DNA from: Clostridiales bacterium
GTDB lineage: Bacteria; Bacillota; Clostridia; Oscillospirales; Acutalibacteraceae
DNA: 14,637 nt
Assembly: GCA_012522615.1 (NCBI GenBank)
Contig: JAAYKB010000081.1
Coordinates: forward strand, 1-14,637
Direction: 5' to 3'
Each line of letters opens with the position of its first letter. Position 1 is the stretch's first letter. This document shows positions 7,169-13,924 of the stretch, in pieces. A program made the translations under genes and the position numbers. Below the pieces are notes generated by a model. It had not been told where the DNA came from and made no database searches. It worked only from the letters and a program-made list of their open reading frames with translations.

Positions 7169-8080
7169 ATGACGGTCGGCATACCAAGAGCAATGCTTTA
7201 TTACCGGTACGGCGTATTGTGGGAAACCTTTCTAAAAGAACTGGGCTGCGATGTAATAACAAGCGGGGAAACCAACCGAAAAACCTTGAGGGACGGCGTC
7301 AATTTTTCCATCGACGAAAGCTGTCTGGCCTCCAAGATTTTTATGGGACATGTCTATTCCCTGATCGGACGGTGCGATTACATCCTTATACCCCGGGTAG
7401 TGAGCTACGGAACAAACAACAGCGTTTGTACAAAATTCAACGCCATATACGATATTGTAAAAAACACCTTTGACAATGTCAAGATTCTCGACTATAACAT
7501 CGACGCTAAAAACGGTAAAAGAGAGGCGGGCAGCTTTATCAGGATGGGCAAAACCTTAGGAAGCAGCCTGCCGAAGGCATTTTTCGCATATAAAAAGGCC
7601 AAAAGGACGCAGCAGCTCAGCGAAAAGCAAAGATTCGAAACTCAGCAAATGGAGCTTGACGGCTGTCGTGGTTTAAAGATTCTGGTTGTTTCCCATCCCT
7701 ATAACACATACGACCGGCTTGTCGGATACCCCATAGCCGAATATATCAGAAGGCTCGGGGGGCTTCCGGTCTATGCCGATATTACCGACAGGAAGCAAAG
7801 CATAGCAAAATCCAAGGAGCTGTCCGAATCCCTGTACTGGATTTACAACAAGGAGCTTATCGGCTCGATTAAGCTGCTTGAAAACAAGGTAGACGGCATC
7901 ATCCTCCTTACGGCCTTTCCCTGTGGGCCGGATTCGCTTGTCAACGAATTAATCATGCGGAAATCAAAAAAGGTGCCCACCATAAACATCGTACTCGACG
8001 AGCTCCAGGGGGAGGCCGGTCTGCAAACCCGTATAGAGAGCTTTATGGATATTATTAGGGAGAGGGCAAACATTGCTTAG
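7169..8080 (+). CDS. DUF2229-type acyl-CoA dehydratase activase-related protein
   Basis: A 303-residue cytoplasmic protein matching DUF2229, a domain related to the D component of 2-hydroxyacyl-CoA dehydratases. It opens with the characteristic VGIPRAMLYYRYGVLWETFLKEL pattern and then GCDVITSGETN. Cysteines likely to bind an iron-sulfur cluster are C52 in DESCLASKIFMGH, C87 in NSVCTKF and C252 in AFPCGPDSL; the last resembles the PCGPD motif of HgdB-like proteins. C27, C69 and C166 are the others. ATG 7169 follows AAAGGA with 11-nt spacing. It is the first gene of a three-gene operon (37 bp to the next). In many clostridia this domain is part of one very long fused protein with the activase and HGD-D domains; here it is separate. 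The family's reaction is unknown; an ATP-driven low-potential reductase or dehydratase is the best inference. Confidence 0.78.
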   Translation: MTVGIPRAMLYYRYGVLWETFLKELGCDVITSGETNRKTLRDGVNFSIDESCLASKIFMGHVYSLIGRCDYILIPRVVSYGTNNSVCTKFNAIYDIVKNTFDNVKILDYNIDAKNGKREAGSFIRMGKTLGSSLPKAFFAYKKAKRTQQLSEKQRFETQQMELDGCRGLKILVVSHPYNTYDRLVGYPIAEYIRRLGGLPVYADITDRKQSIAKSKELSESLYWIYNKELIGSIKLLENKVDGIILLTAFPCGPDSLVNELIMRKSKKVPTINIVLDELQGEAGLQTRIESFMDIIRERANIA

Positions 8081-8117
8081 CGCCATGCCGTGCTAACGAA
8101 AGGAACGGTTTATTCCC

Positions 8118-9188
8118 ATGCAGAAAACAATCAGCTTCCCCCACATGGGCAATTACAATGTGCCGATTGAGAATATGCTTCGGCATATCTTTGCAGGTCA
8201 TAAAATAATGACTGCCCCAAATATTACAAAAAGGACGCTGGAGCTTGGCAGCAAGCACAGCCCGGATTTTGTCTGCGTTCCGTTCAAATACAATCTGGGC
8301 AACTACATTGAAGCCCTCGAAAGCGGTGCGAACGTCCTTATACAGGCAGGCGGCGGGTGCCGGTACGGTTATTATGCCGAGGTTCAAGAGCAGATACTCA
8401 GGGACCTCGGTTATAAGTTTGAGTTTGTCAAGCTCATGAGCGGCAAGGTGAACCCGGTCGATCTCTACCGTGTTTCGAAAAGAATCGGGACCCCCTTGTC
8501 GTTCGGACGATTTTTGTATTTTGTGCTGCTCGCAATCGATATGGTTAAAAAACTGGACGAGCTTGAAGCGTACATCAGAGAGAATGTGGGGTTCGAGGTT
8601 GTCGAGGGTAGCCTTGAAAGGCTGCATGCCGAGCTTCTCGAACGTCTTAAAAGGGTGGACTGTTTTAAGGAACTGCGGGCGGTCTATAAAACCTACGGCG
8701 AAAAAATCAGGGGGGTCGAGATAAACAAACCGGACGACTGTCTTAAGGTGGGGATTGTGGGCGAGCTTTATACCCTTATGGAGCCGTTCAGCAACTTTTT
8801 TCTTGAACGCGAGCTTGCAAAAAGCAGGATACAGGTCAGCAGGTTTATCACGGTTACCTATCTGTTGTTCGAGAAATCAAGGATGAAGAAGAAAACCCTG
8901 AAATCGGCAGGCCGGTATTTAAAATACGAGCTGGGAGCCGACGGCACCGACAGCGTTGAAAAGAGCAAGACGTTGGCCGAAAAGGGGTATGACGGAATGA
9001 TACACGTAAAGCCGTTCGGCTGTATACCCGAAATTAACGCCATGCCGGTTTTGCAGAATATAAGCAGGGATTATAAAATGCCCATACTGTATTTCAGCTT
9101 TGACTCCCAGACCTCGGAAACCGGAATAAAAACAAGGTTGGAGGCGTTTATAGACATGATAACCATGAGAAAGGAAAAGGGCGTATGA
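8118..9188 (+). CDS. 2-hydroxyacyl-CoA dehydratase D-component-like protein (HGD-D family)
   Basis: A 356-residue protein related to HgdB/YjiM-type subunits, which carry a [4Fe-4S] (or double-cubane) cluster and take single electrons from an ATP-dependent activase. It opens with ISFPHMGNYN, followed by three conserved cysteine sites: C53 in FVCVPFKYNLGNYIEAL, C81 in QAGGGCRYGYYAE and C302 in KPFGCIPE; C182 and C208 are in less conserved positions. A mid-protein region (LKVGIVGELYTLMEPFSN, about 209-226) and the C-terminal ILYFSFDSQTSETGIKTRLEAF are typical of the C-terminal module of fused DUF2229/HGD-D proteins. AAGGA lies 13 nt before the ATG, slightly long. Its TGA stop overlaps the activase start in ATGA, so the two are probably translationally coupled. 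No alpha-subunit partner and no CoA enzyme is nearby, so calling it a dehydratase would be overreach. Confidence 0.75.
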   Translation: MQKTISFPHMGNYNVPIENMLRHIFAGHKIMTAPNITKRTLELGSKHSPDFVCVPFKYNLGNYIEALESGANVLIQAGGGCRYGYYAEVQEQILRDLGYKFEFVKLMSGKVNPVDLYRVSKRIGTPLSFGRFLYFVLLAIDMVKKLDELEAYIRENVGFEVVEGSLERLHAELLERLKRVDCFKELRAVYKTYGEKIRGVEINKPDDCLKVGIVGELYTLMEPFSNFFLERELAKSRIQVSRFITVTYLLFEKSRMKKKTLKSAGRYLKYELGADGTDSVEKSKTLAEKGYDGMIHVKPFGCIPEINAMPVLQNISRDYKMPILYFSFDSQTSETGIKTRLEAFIDMITMRKEKGV

Positions 9189-10162
9189 ACCAGGGGTATC
9201 TCGGGCTTGATATCGGTTCCATTTCAACAAAAGGGGTCATCATCGATGAGAACGATAAGATTATCGCGGGGGAATATATCTGGACACAGGGCAACCCGAT
9301 TGACGCGGTGAAAAAAATACTGATAGAGCTTAAAAAACAGATAACGGATAAAAACATCGCAGTGGTCTCGGTCGGGACGACCGGTTCGGCGAGAAAGCTT
9401 ATCGGCTCGATGCTGGGCGCAAATATTGTGAAAAACGAGATAACTGCCCATGCCGTGGGCACCCTGTCGGTTTACCCCGACGTCAGAACCATATTTGAAA
9501 TAGGCGGGCAGGATTCAAAAATTATCATAATAGACAACGGCATAGTTGTCGACTATGCAATGAATACACTCTGCGCGGCCGGCACGGGCTCGTTTCTTTC
9601 GTCGCAGGCAAAGCGTCTCGGAGTGAGGGTCGAGGATTTCGGGAAAATCGCTTTGACCTCAAGCAACCCGACCAAAATCGCCGCGAGGTGTACCGTCTTT
9701 GCGGAATCGGATCTGGTTCACAAGGCCCAGATCGGACATAAAAGGGAGGATATAATCGCCGGGCTTTGCGCGGCCGTGGTTTCAAACTACCTTAACAATG
9801 TCGGCAAGGGCAAGGCCATAAGGCCGCCGATCGTGTTCCAGGGTGGTGTCAGCAAAAACATCGGGGTTATCAAGGCCTTTGAGGACGTCACCAAGGAAAA
9901 GATATTAGTGGACGAAAACTCCCATCTTATGGGGGCGGTGGGTGTGGCCATATTGTCAAAAAAGCACCGGCAGGACAAGGATTTTAACTTTAATGTATGC
10001 GAGATGGATTTTGAAACCAAGGGTATAGAGTGCGGGAAATGCCCCAACAACTGTGAGATAATCTGCTTTTACCGCAACGGCCGGCTTATAGACGCGTGGG
10101 GAAACCGCTGCCAGAACGGCGACGTTATGGCCATGGCCTCCAAAAACATGACGTCAGTATAG
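9185..10162 (+). CDS. BadF/BadG/HgdC-type ATPase activase of 2-hydroxyacyl-CoA dehydratase family
   Basis: A 325-residue ASKHA-fold ATPase. Visible motifs are GLDIGSISTKGVIID (phosphate 1), SVGTTGSARKLIG, EITAHAVG, IFEIGGQDSK (phosphate 2), and GGVSKNIGV and HLMGAVGVAIL near the end of the fold. C130 (NTLCAAGTGSF) and C169 (AARCTVFAESD) are 39 residues apart, the same spacing as the two cysteines that hold the bridging [4Fe-4S] cluster of the HgdC homodimer. ATP hydrolysis drives a very low-potential electron into the partner protein. After the ATPase fold it has a cysteine-rich tail (C283, C286, C290, C294, then GNRC at 309), similar to the region following activase domains in fused clostridial proteins. 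It overlaps the previous gene by 4 bp (ATGA) and the glycosyltransferase gene on the other strand by 9 bp at the 3' ends, with no terminator visible. Confidence 0.9.
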   Translation: MNQGYLGLDIGSISTKGVIIDENDKIIAGEYIWTQGNPIDAVKKILIELKKQITDKNIAVVSVGTTGSARKLIGSMLGANIVKNEITAHAVGTLSVYPDVRTIFEIGGQDSKIIIIDNGIVVDYAMNTLCAAGTGSFLSSQAKRLGVRVEDFGKIALTSSNPTKIAARCTVFAESDLVHKAQIGHKREDIIAGLCAAVVSNYLNNVGKGKAIRPPIVFQGGVSKNIGVIKAFEDVTKEKILVDENSHLMGAVGVAILSKKHRQDKDFNFNVCEMDFETKGIECGKCPNNCEIICFYRNGRLIDAWGNRCQNGDVMAMASKNMTSV

Positions 10163-12043
10163 GCTTTCATGCTCGGCGATTACAAGTCTTGCGCCCTGCT
10201 TGACGTCGGGCGGGGCGTCCGACTCGATTATCCAGTTAAGATAGTTGATTGCCCTCTCCTTCTTATCCGATTTCTTTAACGCCCTTTCAAGGTATTCGAC
10301 GCTCTTTGCATATCGGTTAAGGCGGTAGCAGTTGACGCCTATCTTAAAAAACAGGTCGCCGACATCCTTTGATTTTTCCGACAGACCGTAATAGTCGTTT
10401 GCGACGTCGCAGATCATGTTTTTTGAAAAACAGTCGCCCAGTTCTTCGCAGTACTGTTCGTCCAGATACTCGATTTTAGCAAGGAGATTTTTCAATACCG
10501 CTATGTCGCCAGTCTTTATTAAATCGTCAATCAGCTCGGCCGCCGTTTTGAACTGCTCTCCCGTCACCGGAGGCTGCTCATCCCCGAACCACGCCTTGAG
10601 TATGAGCGCGTGAGCGCCGCCAATCCTTTCTTTGTTTGCAAGGTAGATATCCTTGTGATTGCCGATTATCAGCGACAGGACCAGCAGGCGGGTGATAATG
10701 TCGCTTTTGCTCCTCTCGAGTGTGAACAATGCGGCGTCGGCCGCGCTTTTGGTTTCCCCGCTAAGTATGAAATACAGTATCAAAAACGCATGGTTCACGT
10801 TTTTTTCAAGTTTGTAATACAGGCTGAAATAGTGAAGGTACAGCTCCTTGTGCCTGACGCCGAATAAAACCGTGACAATCCGTTTTAAATCCTCGGCGCT
10901 CGCCGTATCGTACAGGGAATCCAGCAGGGCGGTCACCTCGGCGGTTGATTCGTACCTCAGCAGCTCCGCCAGTCTGGCAAGGGCGGTCAGATTTGTCTTG
11001 TCGGATTTTAATACCTTTACATAACAATCAAAGCTTTGCGAGCCCTTACCTTTAAGCTCATAAATCTCCCCGATTCTGATAAACACGGTATGATACTGCT
11101 CCCAGAAAAGGTTTTGATTTTCGCCGTCATATTTTTCATTCAGCAGTATGGCCTCATTATAGCTTTCAACCGCCTTGTCATACATGCCCAGTTTGTCATA
11201 AAAGCGGGCCTCGCACAGCTTGATTTCGGGATGGGTCGGGTAAAGCCACAAGAAATTCTGAATCTCTTTATATGTATCCTCCGTATCGATATTGTCAAGC
11301 TCAATCATTGACGCAAGCCTTACTATGAATATCCTAAACAAAAAGATATGTTCGTCCTTTTTCAGATTCAGCCTCGCAAATTTTTTGAACTCGTTTGTAT
11401 AGTGGTAGGCTTTTTGGTAATCGCCCTTTTGAAAAAAGTGCATCGCGAGATAATAGCTGGTGAACTGGTCCCTGTGCCCCGCCTTTTCCATCTTCATGAT
11501 AAGCTCATAATTCCGCGCGTCTTTTTCGGCAAGGTTTGCCTTTGTATATCCGGTGTGGTGGATAATCACATCCTTCAGCAGGTTAAATTTGATTTCGGAA
11601 TCGCCGTCGAAAAGCCTTTCGTGTACGATACCCTTATATCTTATATCGGGACTGTTTTTAAATACCCTCAGGCTGTAGTTCTGCGCCATCACCGAGCCTT
11701 CGGCGTCAATATGGCGCATCATGCACATGAAGGCCTTGGTTTTTGCATTTTTTATATAGAACGGCAGCTTTAGCTCGGAATCCTCGACAAAGTACTCGTC
11801 CGCGTCGAGAAATATTACCCAGTCGCCCCTCACCTGATTGAGCGCATGGTTTTTAGCGGCGGAAAAGTCGTTGTCCCATTCCCTGAAAAACACCCGGGCC
11901 CCGAGACCCTCGGCAATCCTGACGGTGTCGTCGGTCGAGCCTGTGTCGACCAGTATGATCTCATCGGCAATCCTCTTTACGCTGTTTATACATCTTCCAA
12001 TGACGGCAGCTTCATTTTTTGCAATCACACAAGCTGAAATCAT
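10154..12043 (-). CDS. GT2 glycosyltransferase with TPR-like C-terminal region
   Basis: A 629-residue protein. Residues 1-110 form a GT-A glycosyltransferase family 2 domain: ACVIAKNEAAVIGRCINSV, EIILVDTGSTDDT for nucleotide-sugar binding, and FLDADEYF (79-86) with the metal-binding D80-A-D82. From about 175 (RNYELIMKMEKAG...YYLAMHFFQKGDYQKAYHY) the protein is helical with TPR-like repeats, clearest at 195-220, 275-302, 318-345 and 563-592. This layout is shared with SunS, the S-glycosyltransferase of sublancin, and with many uncharacterised clostridial enzymes; such TPRs usually hold a protein or peptide acceptor. No signal peptide or membrane anchor is seen. ATG 12043 follows AGAGGTG with 7-nt spacing. 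The gene stands alone; its acceptor is unknown and no small precursor peptide was found beside it. Confidence 0.85.
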   Translation of the reverse strand: MISACVIAKNEAAVIGRCINSVKRIADEIILVDTGSTDDTVRIAEGLGARVFFREWDNDFSAAKNHALNQVRGDWVIFLDADEYFVEDSELKLPFYIKNAKTKAFMCMMRHIDAEGSVMAQNYSLRVFKNSPDIRYKGIVHERLFDGDSEIKFNLLKDVIIHHTGYTKANLAEKDARNYELIMKMEKAGHRDQFTSYYLAMHFFQKGDYQKAYHYTNEFKKFARLNLKKDEHIFLFRIFIVRLASMIELDNIDTEDTYKEIQNFLWLYPTHPEIKLCEARFYDKLGMYDKAVESYNEAILLNEKYDGENQNLFWEQYHTVFIRIGEIYELKGKGSQSFDCYVKVLKSDKTNLTALARLAELLRYESTAEVTALLDSLYDTASAEDLKRIVTVLFGVRHKELYLHYFSLYYKLEKNVNHAFLILYFILSGETKSAADAALFTLERSKSDIITRLLVLSLIIGNHKDIYLANKERIGGAHALILKAWFGDEQPPVTGEQFKTAAELIDDLIKTGDIAVLKNLLAKIEYLDEQYCEELGDCFSKNMICDVANDYYGLSEKSKDVGDLFFKIGVNCYRLNRYAKSVEYLERALKKSDKKERAINYLNWIIESDAPPDVKQGARLVIAEHESLY

Positions 12044-12093
12044 GGCTTAACACCTCTAATCTAACATAATACTGCCGGGGATACGGGTCATTG

Positions 12094-12113
12094 AATATAT
12101 CGGATATATTATA
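12094..12113. promoter_or_regulatory. Perfect dyad overlapping a possible -10 box for the glycosyltransferase gene
   Basis: AATATATC-G-GATATATT (12094-12110) is a perfect 8-bp inverted repeat around one base. A minus-strand TATAAT (12113 to 12108) overlaps its edge, so a bound regulator would cover the -10/+1 region of the glycosyltransferase gene. No good -35 box was found for it, and the AT-rich surroundings make chance dyads more likely. The remaining 210-bp divergent gap shows no clear promoter for the sigma factor gene. Confidence 0.3.
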
Positions 12114-12253
12114 TAAAAACTTCAATTTAATATTATTGCTGTATTTTATCAGGGATTTACTGTAAAATTGATATGTTTGAAGATAAATCCGGCGGTTAAT
12201 CGTTATATAGACAGTGCTCAGATATTTTCCCGAAAGGCGGTGGCATACGGCTT

Positions 12254-12757
12254 GTGAGTGAAGCAGAATTTACAAAACTGGTTGACCAATACTCCGCGCT
12301 GATTTTTACTGTATGCTACCGGCTTGTGCATGATTATCACGAGGCGGAGAACCTGACCCAGGATACCTTTTTGACCGCGTATTTGAATATCGACCGGTTT
12401 TCGGGAACCAATTACAAGCCTTGGCTGGTACGCATAGCGGTCAATAAGTCCAAGGATTACCTGAAAAGCGCATACCACAGCACCACATCGGCTGTCGACT
12501 GCCAAACCATTGAAGTACTTCAAGCTTCTGAGCCCGACTATTCCCCGATTGAAGCGGCGGAACGTATCGAAGCCATCCGCGCCGCGTGCCATAAGCTGGG
12601 GCCGCCCTACCGGGAGGTTGCGCTGCTGCATTTTATCCAGGACAAAAGCTTTGAGGAGATTTCCGAGATACTCAACCGCCCGCTAAAAACGGTACAGACA
12701 CAGGGCTATCGTGCAAGGGATAAGCTTCGTAAAGAGCTGAAGGAGGTAAATATATGA
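12254..12757 (+). CDS. ECF-type RNA polymerase sigma factor
   Basis: A 167-residue sigma-70 family protein with only regions 2 and 4. Region 2 spans about 5-72: FTKLVDQYSALIFTVCYRLVHDYHEAENLTQDTFLTAY, then FSGTNYKPWLVRIAVNKSKDYL. Region 4 spans about 100-160, with helix-turn-helix KSFEEISEILNRPLKTVQTQGYRARDKLR. Length and layout are those of extracytoplasmic-function sigma factors, which direct RNA polymerase to a small regulon when released by an anti-sigma factor. The start is GTG 12254, preceded by AAGGCGG with about 13-nt spacing. Its TGA overlaps the ATG of the next gene, a zinc-binding membrane anti-sigma factor, which strengthens the call. ECF operons are often self-activated, but I could not find a convincing ECF promoter upstream. 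The stimulus is unknown. Confidence 0.9.
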   Translation: MSEAEFTKLVDQYSALIFTVCYRLVHDYHEAENLTQDTFLTAYLNIDRFSGTNYKPWLVRIAVNKSKDYLKSAYHSTTSAVDCQTIEVLQASEPDYSPIEAAERIEAIRAACHKLGPPYREVALLHFIQDKSFEEISEILNRPLKTVQTQGYRARDKLRKELKEVNI

Positions 12758-13251
12758 CAGATTATGATAACCACCTGTCAGAGCAGGATATATCCGCATT
12801 GGTCGGCGGAGGCTTGTCGGATCGGGATACATATTTGCTCCTTTTGCATCTTGAGGATTGCAGGGAATGTATGGACCGTTATATCGACGCGGTGTCGGAA
12901 TGCGTGCCGGAATCCCCTCCCGACGGTTTAAACGAGAGCATACTGTCCAGACTTAAAACCTCAAATCCGCAGACCACCCGTACACAAATAGTAATCATCA
13001 ACATCGTAAAGCTGGGAATCGCAGTCTGCCTGACCCTGCTGCTCTTTTTCAGCGGAACCTTTGAGCAAATCGGGCGTTCGACCCAGACCTTGGTGGGTCT
13101 CATTTCGGTAAAAAGCCAGCCCTCCCTTCCCCGAGACAAGTCCGACGGCTTGAGCCGCCTGACAGATGAAATCAACACAAGCTTTTCCGATTTTGCAGGG
13201 CATTTCAACAATCTATTAAAAGGAGAAGAACGCAATGAACAACATAAATAA
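12754..13251 (+). CDS. Membrane-anchored anti-sigma factor with zinc-binding motif
   Basis: A 165-residue protein with the ZAS-type motif H32-x3-C36-x2-C39 (LHLEDCREC), which together with an upstream residue binds zinc in anti-sigma domains that clamp ECF sigma factors. A single hydrophobic segment (about 79-100, VIINIVKLGIAVCLTLLLFF) follows, giving a cytoplasmic N-terminus and an outside C-terminal domain of about 65 residues, probably the sensor. It begins inside the sigma gene stop (ATGA) after GGAGG and overlaps the next gene by 17 bp, a tightly coupled operon. The motif, membrane anchor and position together make the role likely; the signal sensed is unknown. Confidence 0.85.
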   Translation: MTDYDNHLSEQDISALVGGGLSDRDTYLLLLHLEDCRECMDRYIDAVSECVPESPPDGLNESILSRLKTSNPQTTRTQIVIINIVKLGIAVCLTLLLFFSGTFEQIGRSTQTLVGLISVKSQPSLPRDKSDGLSRLTDEINTSFSDFAGHFNNLLKGEERNEQHK

Positions 13252-13912
13252 CATGAACAACCCCAACTATGTCCCGCCCCGTCCGGCGCCTCCGGTATAC
13301 GCCGCGCCCCCGCCAAAGCAAACCAAAAATAAGTTTTTGACCTTTGTCTTTGCGCTCATACCCGGCGCCGGACAGATGTATCATGGGCTTATGAAGCGCG
13401 GAATATCTCTGATGACCCTTTTTGTCGGTATCATTGCGGTTGCCGTCTTTACTTATATCTCGGCGCTGATCGTCTTTCTTCCGGCTATCTGGTTCTATTC
13501 GTTTTTTGATACCATCAACCGTATGCACATGACTGTCGAGGAGCTGGCGTGTCAAAAGGACGAGTATCTCTTCAATGAGCAGTTTGACCTCAAAAACATG
13601 AAGGCGGGTATCAAGCTGGAGGGTCTGCTTTCAAAGCGCCGTCTGTTCCTCGGCTGGGCCGTCATCGGGTTTTCGGTGTGGCTTATCTTTAAAATCTTTT
13701 CAAACAACTATTTTCTTTACAGCATCATCCCCGATAAAGTCTATGCGGTAATTTTAAGGGTAACCGACCTCATGCCGTCCTTGGTTATTCCGGCAATCTG
13801 TATAGCGGTGGGCGTTAAGCTCATCAGGGGAAGCGGTTTATCCGGCGTGAGATATGACGAATACACCGTTCCAGACAATACCCGTGAAAATTCCGATAGT
13901 CCTAAAAACTAG
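13235..13912 (+). CDS. Multi-pass membrane protein with Asn/Pro-rich N-terminal tail (function unknown)
   Basis: A 225-residue protein. Residues 1-33 are a low-complexity tail, Asn-rich then Pro-rich (NYVPPRPAPPVYAAPPP). The hydrophobic part starts with FLTFVFALIPGAGQMYHGLMKRG (34-56), a pattern shared with TM2-like membrane proteins, in which PGxGxxYxGxxxxG joins two membrane segments. Further segments lie at about 59-91, 137-155 and 182-198. A soluble charged loop (about 100-133) and a hydrophilic C-terminal tail complete it. AAAAGGAGAAG lies just upstream of the ATG. It overlaps the anti-sigma gene by 17 bp, and AGGAGGTG for the next gene overlaps its stop, so it belongs to the sigma operon. 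I do not recognise a specific function; a membrane partner of the anti-sigma system is an inference from position. Confidence 0.75.
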   Translation: MNNINNMNNPNYVPPRPAPPVYAAPPPKQTKNKFLTFVFALIPGAGQMYHGLMKRGISLMTLFVGIIAVAVFTYISALIVFLPAIWFYSFFDTINRMHMTVEELACQKDEYLFNEQFDLKNMKAGIKLEGLLSKRRLFLGWAVIGFSVWLIFKIFSNNYFLYSIIPDKVYAVILRVTDLMPSLVIPAICIAVGVKLIRGSGLSGVRYDEYTVPDNTRENSDSPKN

Positions 13913-13924
13913 GAGGTGTTTTTG

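Noticed and set aside
7132..7473. Plus-strand frame overlapping the start of the DUF2229 gene
   Set aside because: The out-of-frame product is basic and low in family features, while the DUF2229 frame carries conserved motifs from its first residues.
10154..12253. A sublancin-like glycocin cluster around the SunS-like enzyme
   Set aside because: No small cysteine-rich precursor, ABC exporter or thioredoxin-like gene is present on either side.
12218..12631. 137-codon minus-strand frame across the sigma factor gene
   Set aside because: It is antisense to a clear ECF sigma factor that is coupled to its anti-sigma gene.
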